The notes under the pieces: model-generated
Told to the model about the DNA's origin: nothing
Seen by the model: the letters and a program-made list of their open reading frames with translations, nothing else
Database searches by the model: none
In this document: one piece after another, positions 17,547 to 26,085 of the stretch
How the letters are laid out: the number at the start of each line of letters is the position of its first letter
Position numbering within the stretch: the stretch's first letter is position 1
Position numbers and translations under genes: made by a program
Origin: DASYKT01 sp963718105
GTDB taxonomy: Bacteria; Acidobacteriota; Blastocatellia; Pyrinomonadales; Pyrinomonadaceae
DNA: 64,000 nt
Assembly: GCA_963718105.1 (NCBI GenBank)
Contig: OY970352.1
Coordinates: forward strand, 62,001-126,000
Direction: 5' to 3'

Positions 17547-17645
17547 GCGCAGCGTAACCCGCGGCATTTGCTTTGAGACGCATACCCAGGTGGCGCTCGC
17601 TTCGCTCACTTACCCTGGGCTATTATCTTTGTCCCCGTTGGGGAC
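17510..17645. repeat. composite palindrome cluster overlapping the end of a gene
   Basis: It contains GTCAGCGAAGCTGAC at 17510-17524, a CCCCGGGTGAGCGCAGCG segment, a stem with ACCCAGG...CCTGGGCT arms at 17584-17621 enclosing GCTCGCTTCGCTCACTTA, and GTCCCCGTTGGGGAC at 17631-17645. The modules match those at 8.0, 22.4 and 39.2 kb. The first module lies inside the open reading frame that ends at 17546. Confidence 0.78.
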
Positions 17646-17656
17646 ACACCTAATCT

Positions 17657-17917
17657 TTAGAACCCCTTGGGCAAGTCTCTCTCATCATCAATAATTACGT
17701 CAGTAGAAATTTTGGCGAGTTTTGCATAGGCGAGTACTACTGGTAAAGACGGCACACGAGCATTGGTTTCATAAGATCCTACATAACCCGGGTACATTTT
17801 TACATCGAACTTTTCTAAAGCTTCAGCCATACCTACTTGAGATAAACCCAATCTTAAGCGTATGCGACGCAGTTTCTCAGTCAATCTTTTAGGGCGTTCG
17901 GCTTTATTTGTACCCAT
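17657..17917 (-). CDS. XRE-family helix-turn-helix regulator
   Basis: 86 residues. An XRE/Cro-like helix-turn-helix covers about residues 12-70 (LRRIRLRLGLSQVGMAEALE, then PGYVGSYETNARVPSLPVVL). It is a minimal regulator with no extra sensory domain. AAGGAGA stands about nine bases before the ATG. The gene is AT-rich like its neighbour at 16719. Immediately upstream is a divergent promoter with a 20-base near-palindrome, so it likely controls itself and the gene at 18200. It is convergent with the gene at 16719, with the repeat cluster between. Confidence 0.82.
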   Translation of the reverse strand: MGTNKAERPKRLTEKLRRIRLRLGLSQVGMAEALEKFDVKMYPGYVGSYETNARVPSLPVVLAYAKLAKISTDVIIDDERDLPKGF

Positions 17918-17931
17918 CAGGAAAAATCTCC

Positions 17932-17979
17932 TTGACAGGTATTTCGACCTAAGCTATGCTTACTCTCAATTGTGAGTAA
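17932..17979 (+). promoter_or_regulatory. promoter with overlapping palindromic operator
   Basis: TTGACA at 17932-17937 and TATGCT at 17955-17960 are 17 bases apart and point away from the XRE gene. TTACTCTCAATTGTGAGTAA at 17960-17979 is an 18-of-20 palindrome that overlaps the last base of the -10 box and the start site. A repressor bound there would block transcription; the adjacent XRE protein is the obvious candidate. Confidence 0.75.
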
Positions 17980-18199
17980 ATATTCAATCTTAAACTGGCA
18001 CGCCGTATTCTTTTGAATATGGCTGTGCAGATAGTTCAAGATTTATCGCTCTTAGAGGTCAGCGGCATTACTCAGATGCTCGTTTTCAAAGATGTGGGAT
18101 GTCGAACGATTTAGTTAGCATCCCTGTCAATTTCACCGCCCCACAATGGTGCAGCGGTGAGCGATATAAATATAACACTCTTAGGAGAGACTCAAAACC

Positions 18200-18769
18200 A
18201 TGTCATCCCACAAAAATGGTAAAACTAAAGTCAGAAAACCGCCTGAAGGCGGAACTCAAAACGCGAGTCTAACGGTGAAGGTCGAAACTGAAGCCGGCTA
18301 TATGGAATTAGACGCGCACATGATGGCCGGACAGGTGTTTTATATTTTGGACAGGGACCTCTCGGAAATATTAAAAGAAAACAAAAATACGATCTGGGGA
18401 AACCTCTTAAAAAAGAAGGATAGCGGAAGAGAGGAAACCATCCGGGAGATATTGCGAGCGCCGGACCACACTCGCAAATATCCGGCGGCGCTGATCTGCA
18501 CGGCGGAAAAAACTTCGCGCATATTCGGGACCATCAACGTCAGCTACACCAGAGCTGTCGACGCGCTAAGGGCCCGGGCCGTCAGATTCTTTGTCATCGA
18601 CTCTGATGGGAAAGCCGCGATAGAAGATTTAAAACCTGGAACTTGTTATGTCTGCGGCATCGGTAAAACAAAAAAGAAAAACGGCATCTGGAACGTGCAG
18701 GTGGAGCTCAAGCCGGGCAAAAATAATTTGCGGCTGGACGGCAAGAACATGACCGGAAGAAGAATTTAA
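18200..18769 (+). CDS. hypothetical protein downstream of the XRE operator
   Basis: 189 residues, Lys-rich at both ends, no signal peptide. TAGGAGAG lies about 10 bases before the ATG. The middle (AGYMELDAHMMAGQVFYILDRD, noted here only in part as AHMMAGQVFYILDRD, and TIREILRAPDHTRKYPAAL) shows no family that I know. CYVCGIGKTKKKNG contains a Cys-x2-Cys pair. It is the first gene after the operator-controlled promoter at 17932-17979, with a 220-base leader in which I see no convincing gene. It may be the regulated output of the XRE switch. Confidence 0.65.
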   Translation: MSSHKNGKTKVRKPPEGGTQNASLTVKVETEAGYMELDAHMMAGQVFYILDRDLSEILKENKNTIWGNLLKKKDSGREETIREILRAPDHTRKYPAALICTAEKTSRIFGTINVSYTRAVDALRARAVRFFVIDSDGKAAIEDLKPGTCYVCGIGKTKKKNGIWNVQVELKPGKNNLRLDGKNMTGRRI

Positions 18770-19016
18770 TGATTTGTCTGGAAGCGCGGAGCACGCCTGC
18801 ACAATGGGAGTTGGCGCGTCGGTTTGAAAGTTACGGTGGAGCTTTCGGCGGCGCGTAGCAGGAGGGGTGCCCGCGCTTCCCCGCGGTTGGGCTAAAGCCC
18901 TTTTATGAGTGGCTGCTTATCCACTAGCTAAAGCTAGTGGCAATGTAAATAACAAAGAAATTTAATCTATAAATATGTCGTCCCTATGGGACTTTGAGGT
19001 AAGACCCAAATAAACA
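18770..19016. repeat. non-coding stretch with several short palindromes
   Basis: No gene is seen. Short inverted repeats are GGGCTAAAGCCC at 18889-18900, CCACTAGCTAAAGCTAGTGG at 18921-18940 (also at 51077-51096) and GTCCCTATGGGAC at 18980-18992. The stretch ends at the promoter of the next Delta-60 operon. Confidence 0.7.
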
Positions 19017-19045
19017 TTGAAAATGACGTAGATTTGGCATATTAT
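19017..19045 (+). promoter_or_regulatory. promoter of Delta-60 operon A
   Basis: TTGAAA at 19017-19022 and TATTAT at 19040-19045, 17 bases apart. The same boxes and spacing occur at 22717-22745, with partly different bases in the spacer. Confidence 0.8.
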
Positions 19046-19107
19046 TCGGGTCTAACTATGTTCGTGGTCTTGGTTCCCACCTGAAGCCGCCGTTAAGGAG
19101 GATACTT
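19046..19107 (+). promoter_or_regulatory. conserved leader with an 8-codon open frame
   Basis: From TTGGCATATTATT through to CCGCCGTTA the leader is identical to the one before the gene at 22810, while the sequence further upstream differs. It holds a short frame, MFVVLVPT-stop, at 19058-19084 (and 22758-22784), starting only a few bases after the expected transcription start. GGAGG at the end of the leader is the ribosome site of the main gene. A leader-peptide role is only a possibility. Confidence 0.45.
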
Positions 19108-20727
19108 ATGAAAAATTTGTTTCGCTGCCTTTTGGCATGCTGTTTTCTAGCCGCAGGTGTCTTTGCGCAGCCTGAACTTGACGTCGCCTTCGGTACCGGA
19201 GGCAAGAGCATTATAAGTCCCGCGGCCCTGGCCTCTGCGAGCGATATCGCCATTCAATCCGATAATAAGATCGTTTTGCTCTCCGCGGGATGCTCGAGTT
19301 TCAGTCTGGGACAGTTTCCTATCTGCGCCATCCGGTTGAATGAGAACGGTTCGTTCGATGGAGATTTCAAAAATATTGTCGGCGGGGGCCCTTTTGGGTT
19401 AGGCATTCTTACAAGGCCCACCGGAGCGGGGCTGGCCAGCGGTTTGGCGATTCAGGCTGACGGCAAGATCGTCGTGACCGGTTATGCCACCGGCGGGACA
19501 GAGAATGTTCTTTTGGTCCGTTACAACTCCGACGGGTCTTTTGATACCGGTTTCGGAACCGGCGGTATTTTGGTGGCCGATATTGACCCGGCCGGCAATG
19601 ACCGCGCTCTGAAGGCCGTAGGCCAACCCGACGGTAAGCTGCTGGTTATCGGTTACGCGGGAGATGCGCAGTTCGTCGCTCGCTATTTGTCCGACGGTAC
19701 GCTCGACAGTTCATTCGGCACAGGCGGAGTCGTCAAAACCGCCATTCCCGGTTCGTTCACAAAAGGCAGGACGATCGCGCTTCAATCCGACGGCAAGATA
19801 GTGACCGGCGGTATCGCGCTTTCAAGCCCAAATTCACACGTTATAGCAAGATTTAATCCGGACGGATCACTCGATACGACCTGGGACGGCGACGGCATCC
19901 TGACCATTCCATATACCGGGTCGTCCGATCTTGGCATCCACTCGATCGCGGCACAGCTTGACGGGCACGTGGTTGCGTTAGGCGCGCAAAATACTATTTA
20001 CCGGTTCAATTCGGACGGTTCGCTTGATCAGAACTTTGACGGTGACGGGTCTCGTCCTGTTTTTAACGGCATCGGAGTTGCCAACGGCATTGCGATCTCT
20101 GCCAGCGGCAGAATTACGGCCGTCGGGATGTCAACACCACCGCCTTGTACCCTTCCTTTCCCGTTCTCTTGTCCGAGCCTGGATTACAGATTTCTCACCG
20201 CCCGGTTTAAGACCGACGGGTCGCCTGATACTACCTTTAGTGATGACGGGTATTTGGATATCCGTCCGGGAGGAGCTAACGGCGCCCGGGCGGTTGCGAT
20301 CGATACGCTTGGCCGGACAGTTGTCGCAGGGGTCACTTCCGATTGCTGCGTGCGAACTTACTGGGAATCCCCGAAGTATTCGTCGGTTCGATTCGTACCG
20401 CCGTCCGGGGGGGAAGCGGTCAATCTTTCCGGAAGAGTTACGCGTTCGGACGGTAACCCGGTCGGGGGTGCGATCCTGATCCTTCAGGGTGAAAGAACGA
20501 CCATGACCGCGTTGACAAGTCCGTTCGGATTCTATAGTTTCCCGAACGTCCCGTCGGGCGAGCTTTACACTATCTCGCCCGGATCGAAAAAGGTAATGTT
20601 CACCGATCAAAATATATTTGTCGATGGAGACATCGCCGGGTTTAATATTACCAGCGAATCTTTGGCGGATACGGGCTCAAGGTCACCGGTCAAGATAGGC
20701 CTGCTACCGAACGCGTTCATTAAATAA
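19108..20727 (+). CDS. secreted Delta-60 repeat protein with C-terminal regulatory-like domain (copy 3)
   Basis: 539 residues with signal peptide MKNLFRCLLACCFLAAGVFA. Seven Delta-60 units run from PELDVAFGTGG to DGSPDTTFSDDG; the fifth reads DGSLDTTWDGDG, with Trp as in the same blade of the paralogues. A short Cys-containing insert (STPPPCTLPFPFSCP) stands between blades six and seven, as in the gene at 6401. The C-terminal domain is of the second subtype (LSGRVTRSDGNPVGGAILIL, then LTSPFGFYSFPNVPSGELY). First gene of a two-gene operon; closest to the gene at 22810 in signal peptide and leader. Confidence 0.87.
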   Translation: MKNLFRCLLACCFLAAGVFAQPELDVAFGTGGKSIISPAALASASDIAIQSDNKIVLLSAGCSSFSLGQFPICAIRLNENGSFDGDFKNIVGGGPFGLGILTRPTGAGLASGLAIQADGKIVVTGYATGGTENVLLVRYNSDGSFDTGFGTGGILVADIDPAGNDRALKAVGQPDGKLLVIGYAGDAQFVARYLSDGTLDSSFGTGGVVKTAIPGSFTKGRTIALQSDGKIVTGGIALSSPNSHVIARFNPDGSLDTTWDGDGILTIPYTGSSDLGIHSIAAQLDGHVVALGAQNTIYRFNSDGSLDQNFDGDGSRPVFNGIGVANGIAISASGRITAVGMSTPPPCTLPFPFSCPSLDYRFLTARFKTDGSPDTTFSDDGYLDIRPGGANGARAVAIDTLGRTVVAGVTSDCCVRTYWESPKYSSVRFVPPSGGEAVNLSGRVTRSDGNPVGGAILILQGERTTMTALTSPFGFYSFPNVPSGELYTISPGSKKVMFTDQNIFVDGDIAGFNITSESLADTGSRSPVKIGLLPNAFIK

Positions 20728-20796
20728 CAGGCGACCTATTTATTAGGAAAGAAGTAATCGGGAATAACCGCAACTCTTTACATGGAATGGGAGACG

Positions 20797-22362
20797 ATGA
20801 TGAAAAGCTTACTCTCTATTTTTTTAACAATAGGTTTTGTTCTAACCTCGGGTGTCTTAGCTCAACCAGAACTTGATATGAGCTTCAATTCGTCGGGAAA
20901 GATGTACTTTCCCGGGTTGTATGCGCTGACGCAGGACATGATAGTTCAGCCCGATAACAAGATCGTATCGGCTTTAGGAGAATGTTCTGACGGCGCAAGT
21001 AATCAACGCCCTTTTTGCGTTTTCCGCCTAAACGAAGACGGTTCGCCTGATAGTACTTTTGGTAATAACGGCAATTTCTATCTCCCGGGAACTCCGGGTT
21101 CGGCGTATGGTGTCGCGATCCGGAATGACGGAAAACTTATTGTTGTGGGTTCCAGTAATAATTCGCTTCTGATGGTCCGTCTCAATTCAAACGGAAGTCT
21201 TGATCCTTCGTTCGGATCGGGAGGCATGGTAATTACCGATATTGCTCCGGGTGATGCGGAGGATGCGCGGAGGGTTAAGATCCAGCCGGACGGCAAGATC
21301 GTGGCAGCCGGTTATTCGCAACATTTTGGGGGATCGTCTTTGACTTTTCAACAGTTCGTGGCCCGTTACACGCCGGACGGTACGCTCGACAGTTCATTCG
21401 GAAACGGCGGCGTCGTAAAAAAGGTAGTCGGGGATACTACCGTGCTTTCCTCGCTCGCGCTTCAATCCGATGGCAAAATAATCAGCGGTGGTTATGCCAG
21501 ATTCGGCTCCACCAGTCGCTTCTTTTTAGTGAGATATAATACCGATGGTTCGACCGATACCACCTGGGATGGCGACGGCGTTGTTACCGGCCTGCCCTCG
21601 ACCAATGCGCAGTCGATAGCTATTCAGCTCGACGGGCGTGTTCTGGCCCTGGACGGAAAAAATATTCTCTATCGTTTCAATGCGGACGGTTCTCCGGATA
21701 CGAGTTTCGACGGCGACGGTTCAAGGCCCGCACTCGATACGGGTTCGGCCTACGACGTGATGGTATCGGCCAGCGGTAAGATCACGGTGACAGGAGGCAC
21801 AAACACCGGTTCTTATTTAATTTACCGTTTTAATGTAGCTAAATACCATCCGGATGGTTCACCCGACATTAGTTTCAGCGATAACGGTTATTTCGATCTC
21901 GACATAGCTCGTAACGATAACCTGGCGATGTATGTGGCGATGGATTCGGTAGGGCGGACAGTCGTGTCGGGTATCACAGGATCCGGCTCAACCACTTTCC
22001 CGCTTTCGAGCCCCAATCTTTCTGCCGCTCGCCTATTGCCGTCGCCATCTGTGGGGCCGGTTGGCCTTTCCGGCAGGGTGACGCGTCCGGACGGCCAACC
22101 CGTCACAGGCGCGATCCTGATCCTCCAAAGCGGCAGCACGATCATGACCGCGCTGACCAGCCCGTTCGGATATTACAGTTTTCAGAACGTCCCATCCGGC
22201 GAGGCCTATGCTATTTCGCCCGGATCGAAGAAGGTGATGTTCGCGGACCGCAACATATTCGTGGATGGAAACATCGCCGGGTTTAATATTACCAGCGAGC
22301 CTTTGACGGATACTGGCTCAAGGTCACCGGTCAAGATAAGCCCGTTACCCAAATCGAAATAA
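20797..22362 (+). CDS. secreted Delta-60 repeat protein with C-terminal regulatory-like domain (copy 4)
   Basis: About 521 residues from the ATG at 20797 (a second ATG follows at once); GGGAG just upstream decides this over the in-frame ATG at 20782. The signal peptide is MMKSLLSIFLTIGFVLTSGV. Seven Delta-60 units run from PELDMSFNSSG to DGSPDISFSDNG. The C-terminal domain is nearly the same as in the genes at 19108, 22810 and 24472. It lies 69 bases after the gene at 19108, in the same operon, and a terminator follows. The intergenic sequence before it resembles that before the gene at 24472. Confidence 0.87.
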   Translation: MMKSLLSIFLTIGFVLTSGVLAQPELDMSFNSSGKMYFPGLYALTQDMIVQPDNKIVSALGECSDGASNQRPFCVFRLNEDGSPDSTFGNNGNFYLPGTPGSAYGVAIRNDGKLIVVGSSNNSLLMVRLNSNGSLDPSFGSGGMVITDIAPGDAEDARRVKIQPDGKIVAAGYSQHFGGSSLTFQQFVARYTPDGTLDSSFGNGGVVKKVVGDTTVLSSLALQSDGKIISGGYARFGSTSRFFLVRYNTDGSTDTTWDGDGVVTGLPSTNAQSIAIQLDGRVLALDGKNILYRFNADGSPDTSFDGDGSRPALDTGSAYDVMVSASGKITVTGGTNTGSYLIYRFNVAKYHPDGSPDISFSDNGYFDLDIARNDNLAMYVAMDSVGRTVVSGITGSGSTTFPLSSPNLSAARLLPSPSVGPVGLSGRVTRPDGQPVTGAILILQSGSTIMTALTSPFGYYSFQNVPSGEAYAISPGSKKVMFADRNIFVDGNIAGFNITSEPLTDTGSRSPVKISPLPKSK

Positions 22363-22387
22363 GCGGGATATTTCGCAGAGATAGTTC

Positions 22388-22417
22388 GGCCGGAGATCAG
22401 TACTCCGGCCTTTCTTT
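22388..22417 (+). terminator. terminator of Delta-60 operon A
   Basis: A perfect eight-base stem, GGCCGGAG with CTCCGGCC, with a seven-base loop, followed by TTTCTTT. Confidence 0.85.
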
Positions 22418-22422
22418 GTGAA

Positions 22423-22607
22423 GTCAGCGGAAGCTGACGAAAGAATATAACTACAGGTGGAGCGCAGCGGAACCTGTAGTTAGGCGACCCAAATGTTTGG
22501 CCGCGCGCGACGAGAATTCTTAATTTCTCATCGCGCGCGGCTTGTTAATTACGGCCTATACCCCAGGCTGATGCCTGGGGTTAAACTCTATCGTCCGCTA
22601 AGCGGAC
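22423..22607. repeat. composite palindrome cluster between Delta-60 operons
   Basis: GTCAGCGGAAGCTGAC at 22423-22438, AACTACAGG...CCTGTAGTT arms at 22449-22481 around GAGCGCAGCG, a stem with GCCGCGCGCGA and TCGCGCGCGGC arms near 22500-22543, ACCCCAGGC...GCCTGGGGT arms near 22560-22580, and GTCCGCTAAGCGGAC at 22593-22607. No gene is seen in 22363-22809 apart from the promoter and leader at its end. Confidence 0.75.
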
Positions 22608-22716
22608 TTAATACAACAATGAACTCGGTCACTACCGCTTCCGGTTCTGACTCCAATTCCAATTTAGAATCCTGATACGGAACCGCCGGCATCGTCCTCA
22701 AAACCACATAAAAACA

Positions 22717-22745
22717 TTGAAAATGGCTTAAAATTGGCATATTAT
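22717..22745 (+). promoter_or_regulatory. promoter of Delta-60 operon B
   Basis: TTGAAA at 22717-22722 and TATTAT at 22740-22745 with 17-base spacing. The leader after it repeats that of operon A base for base for about 50 positions, including the short MFVVLVPT frame at 22758-22784. Confidence 0.8.
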
Positions 22746-22809
22746 TCGGGTCTAACTATGTTCGTGGTCTTGGTTCCCACCTGAAGCCGCCGTTAGAGAG
22801 GGTTCTTCT

Positions 22810-24399
22810 ATGAAAAATCTATTTCGCTGCCTTTTGGCCATCTGCTGTTTTCTGACCGCCGGTGTTACGGCTCAAACTGTGGATTTTGCAAGAATTGTCA
22901 GCGGGGCTTCATTAGCGTATGTCAAAGACATAGCTGTGCAGCCTGACAATAAAATAATTATGTTCGCGCCCTGTGACGGAATAGTCACAGGTACCGTGCC
23001 TTTCTGTGGTATGCGCTTAAATGAAGATGGTTCGTTTGACCCCTCTTTTGCGAACTCCCAGGTCGGTGTTTTATCTTCTCCTAACGGTGCCACCGGGGTG
23101 AACGATGTTGAGGTCCAGAGCGATGGTAAGGTTCTGGCGGTAGGCGGGGGAACTGGGGCCGTTCTTGTCCGTTACAACGCGGACGGTACATTAGACGCCA
23201 CGTTCGGAACGGGCGGCACGGTGCTCACCATTGTTGATGGCGGCACAACCACGGCGAGCAAAGCCGCGATACAGCCTGATGGCAAGATCGTGGTAGTAGG
23301 CATCGCGCCGGGCGGGCAACTCGTCGCGCGCTATCTGCCGGACGGAACTCTTGATAATTCATTCGGTACCGGCGGTATTGTTCAAACGAACGTGTCAGGT
23401 TCCTCTTTCAGAGGCATTTCCATAGCGCTTCAACCCGATGGCAAGATAGTCGTCGGAGGTAATGACAGCACCGGGCCCGCGTATCTGGTGACCCGCTACA
23501 ATTCCGACGGGTCGCTTGATACTTCCTGGGATGAAGACGGCATCAAGAGCATCGCATACAACACTGCCGGAACTTTCACCAACGGTTTTGCCGCACTTGG
23601 TATCCGCGCAATCGCCGTCAAATTGGACGGCCGCATCGTCGCGCTCGGCCATAAAAATATATTGTTTCAATTCAATTCCGACGGTTCGGAAGATACAACA
23701 TTTGACGGTGACGGATCGCGTCAGGCACTGAATGGGACTGACAAGGATCCGTACTCATTGGCTGTTTCAGCCAGCGGCAGGATAACGGTAGTGGGTGCAA
23801 CGTATGGTTTTGTTTTTTCCTGCCCGCCCTTCCCGGTGCCTTGCCCATCTCCGATTCTTAACTATTTAGTTTCGCGGTATAACCCGGACGGCACACCGGA
23901 TACGTCCCTTTACGGTGTCGGTAATGCAAGTATCTCCCCCGGCGCGGCGGCCGGAGCCACCGCGGTCGCGCTGGACTCGAAGGGCCGGACGGTTGTTTCC
24001 GGAGTTGCCGCGGCAGGCAGTCAGACTTTTAATCCGTGGGGCACTCCGCTGTTTTCCGCTGCGCGCATCTCCGCGCCGCCATCCGTCGGGCCGGTCAGTT
24101 TTTCCGGCCGGGTAACTCGGCCTGACGGCGCTCCGGTTGGAAGCGCGGTCCTGATCCTCCAGGGCGGCAGCACGACCATGACCGCGCTGACCAGCCCGTT
24201 CGGATATTACAGTTTTCAGAATGTTCCTTCGGGCCAGGCCTATGCCATCTCGCCCGGATCAAAAAAGGTGATGTTCGATGACCGCAACGTGTTCGTGGAT
24301 GGAAATATCACCGGGTTTAATATCACCAGCGAACCAATAGCAGGTGCGCGCTTAAGTCCGGTTAAAACAGGCCCGCTTCCAAACTCGCTCATTAAATAA
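22810..24399 (+). CDS. secreted Delta-60 repeat protein with C-terminal regulatory-like domain (copy 5)
   Basis: 529 residues with signal peptide MKNLFRCLLAICCFLTAGVT. The first blade lacks the usual PELDxxFNSTG start (it reads QTVDFARIVSGASLA), so it is the most degenerate first blade of the set; the other six are regular, for example DGTLDATFGTGG and DGSLDTSWDEDG. The insert between blades six and seven has CPPFPVPCPSP. The C-terminal domain is of the second subtype. It is the first gene of operon B, and its closest relative in the window is the gene at 19108. Confidence 0.87.
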   Translation: MKNLFRCLLAICCFLTAGVTAQTVDFARIVSGASLAYVKDIAVQPDNKIIMFAPCDGIVTGTVPFCGMRLNEDGSFDPSFANSQVGVLSSPNGATGVNDVEVQSDGKVLAVGGGTGAVLVRYNADGTLDATFGTGGTVLTIVDGGTTTASKAAIQPDGKIVVVGIAPGGQLVARYLPDGTLDNSFGTGGIVQTNVSGSSFRGISIALQPDGKIVVGGNDSTGPAYLVTRYNSDGSLDTSWDEDGIKSIAYNTAGTFTNGFAALGIRAIAVKLDGRIVALGHKNILFQFNSDGSEDTTFDGDGSRQALNGTDKDPYSLAVSASGRITVVGATYGFVFSCPPFPVPCPSPILNYLVSRYNPDGTPDTSLYGVGNASISPGAAAGATAVALDSKGRTVVSGVAAAGSQTFNPWGTPLFSAARISAPPSVGPVSFSGRVTRPDGAPVGSAVLILQGGSTTMTALTSPFGYYSFQNVPSGQAYAISPGSKKVMFDDRNVFVDGNITGFNITSEPIAGARLSPVKTGPLPNSLIK

Positions 24400-24471
24400 C
24401 GGGCGACCTACTATTAGAAAAGATATGGGATCGTGAATAACGAGAGTTCCTTACAGCAGGGGAGGAAAATA

Positions 24472-26085
24472 ATGATGAAAAAATTACTCACTGGTTTTTT
24501 AATAACAGGTTTTGTTCTAACCTCGGGTGTCTTAGCTCAACCGGAACTCGATACCGCCTTTAACTCAACGGGCAAAGTCATCGTTAATTCGACTTGGGCC
24601 TACACGGAGAAGATGGTCGTTCAGCCCGATAACAAGGTTGTGATGCTTGCCGGTCAGTGTGTAAGCTTCGGAGGCCCGTCCCATCCCTTCTGCCTTGTTC
24701 GTTTAAACGAAAACGGTTCGCTTGATACTACCTTTGGCAATAATGGCCAGGTATACACCCTCATACCGGGCAAGGCGCACGGTCTGGCGCTTCAGAAGGA
24801 CGGCAAGATCGTAGTCGTCGGCTACGGTACATTCAGTTCGGTTGAGTACCTTACGATAGTCCGCCATAATCCGGATGGGAGTCTGGATCCTTCGTTCGGA
24901 AATGGCGGGATAGGGGTTTATGATATAAATCCGGGTCAAGATGATCTGGCGCAAAACGTCGCGATCCAGCCGGACGGCAAGATAGTGGTCGTTGGTAACT
25001 CGACGCGCAACGGGCCGCAGTCTGAAGCTCAACAGTTCATTGCCCGTTATTTGCCGAACGGTGCGCTCGACGGCTCATTTGGAAACGGCGGGATCGTAAG
25101 AACGGTCCTGGGAGCTTCCAACGTGGGCATCGCTGTCAAACTTCAGCCTGACGGCAAGATAGTGACCGGCGGCTATGGTAAATCGGGTTCGATCTACTCA
25201 TTTATAGCGGCGAGATTTAATCCCGACGGGTCATCCGATGCCACCTGGGACGGCGACGGTGTTCTCATCGATACTTCTCCAATTTCCACTTACATATACG
25301 GCTTGGCTATCCAGCTCGACGGACGAGTGGTCGCGGTTGGCGGAAATGTCCTTTACCGGTTTAATACGGACGGCTCGGCGGATACGAGTTTCGACGGCGA
25401 CGGCAAGCGCCCTGCGCTTGACGTAGGCTACGGCAGGGACGTAATGGTATCGGCCGGCGGCAGGATAACGGTGAGCGGCGGCACATCGATGCCTTTTTTC
25501 ACCACCTATTATTATAATATTGCTAAATACAGGCCGGATGGATCACCGGATACAAATTTTAGCGGCGATGGATTTCTCAATTTCGACCTCGCTAACAACG
25601 ATAGCGAGGCGGACGCCGTCGCGATGGATTCGCAGGGCCGGACAGTGTTGGGCGGGCTGTCAGGATCAGGTATCCCGACTGTCCCGTTTCAACAGGCCAG
25701 GTTTTCCGCTGCCCGCCTGGTGGCGCCGCGCACCGTCGGGCCGGTCGGCCTTTCGGGCAAGGTGACCCGCGCAGACGGAAGCCCCGTTGCCGGCGCGGTC
25801 CTAATACTTCAGGGCGGCAGCACGATCATGACCGCGCTGACCAGCCCGTTCGGATATTACTCCTTCGCTGACGTTCCGTCGGGTGAGAGCTATGCCATCT
25901 CGCCCGGATCGAAAAAGGTGATGTTTGACGACCGCAACGTTTTCGTCGACGATGAGGTCTCGAATTTTAATATCATTAGCGAGCCCATGGCGGATAACGG
26001 CACACGCCCGGCGCCTTCGGCCGTCAAGGCAGGCCCGCTTCCAGGCGCCGAGATAAAGTTACTGGTGAAAAAACATGAAAAGTAA
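24472..26085 (+). CDS. secreted Delta-60 repeat protein with C-terminal regulatory-like domain (copy 6)
   Basis: About 537 residues from the ATG at 24472, which follows GGGGAGG; an in-frame ATG at 24433 has no such site. The signal peptide is MMKKLLTGFLITGFVLTSGV. Seven Delta-60 units run from PELDTAFNSTG to DGSPDTNFSGDG. The C-terminal domain is of the second subtype, with an extra basic tail (KLLVKKHEK). The gene lies 72 bases after that at 22810, and its last 11 bases overlap the start of the gene at 26075. Closest relative in the window: the gene at 20797. Confidence 0.87.
   Translation: MMKKLLTGFLITGFVLTSGVLAQPELDTAFNSTGKVIVNSTWAYTEKMVVQPDNKVVMLAGQCVSFGGPSHPFCLVRLNENGSLDTTFGNNGQVYTLIPGKAHGLALQKDGKIVVVGYGTFSSVEYLTIVRHNPDGSLDPSFGNGGIGVYDINPGQDDLAQNVAIQPDGKIVVVGNSTRNGPQSEAQQFIARYLPNGALDGSFGNGGIVRTVLGASNVGIAVKLQPDGKIVTGGYGKSGSIYSFIAARFNPDGSSDATWDGDGVLIDTSPISTYIYGLAIQLDGRVVAVGGNVLYRFNTDGSADTSFDGDGKRPALDVGYGRDVMVSAGGRITVSGGTSMPFFTTYYYNIAKYRPDGSPDTNFSGDGFLNFDLANNDSEADAVAMDSQGRTVLGGLSGSGIPTVPFQQARFSAARLVAPRTVGPVGLSGKVTRADGSPVAGAVLILQGGSTIMTALTSPFGYYSFADVPSGESYAISPGSKKVMFDDRNVFVDDEVSNFNIISEPMADNGTRPAPSAVKAGPLPGAEIKLLVKKHEK

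Noticed and set aside
18019..18114. 31-codon frame (MAVQIVQDLSLLEVSGITQM...) in the leader of the gene at 18200
   Set aside because: No ribosome site precedes it, and an AT-rich leader of this length gives such frames by chance.
22493..22675. 60-residue frame between the two Delta-60 operons
   Set aside because: It is encoded by the palindromes at 22500-22607 and has no ribosome site.
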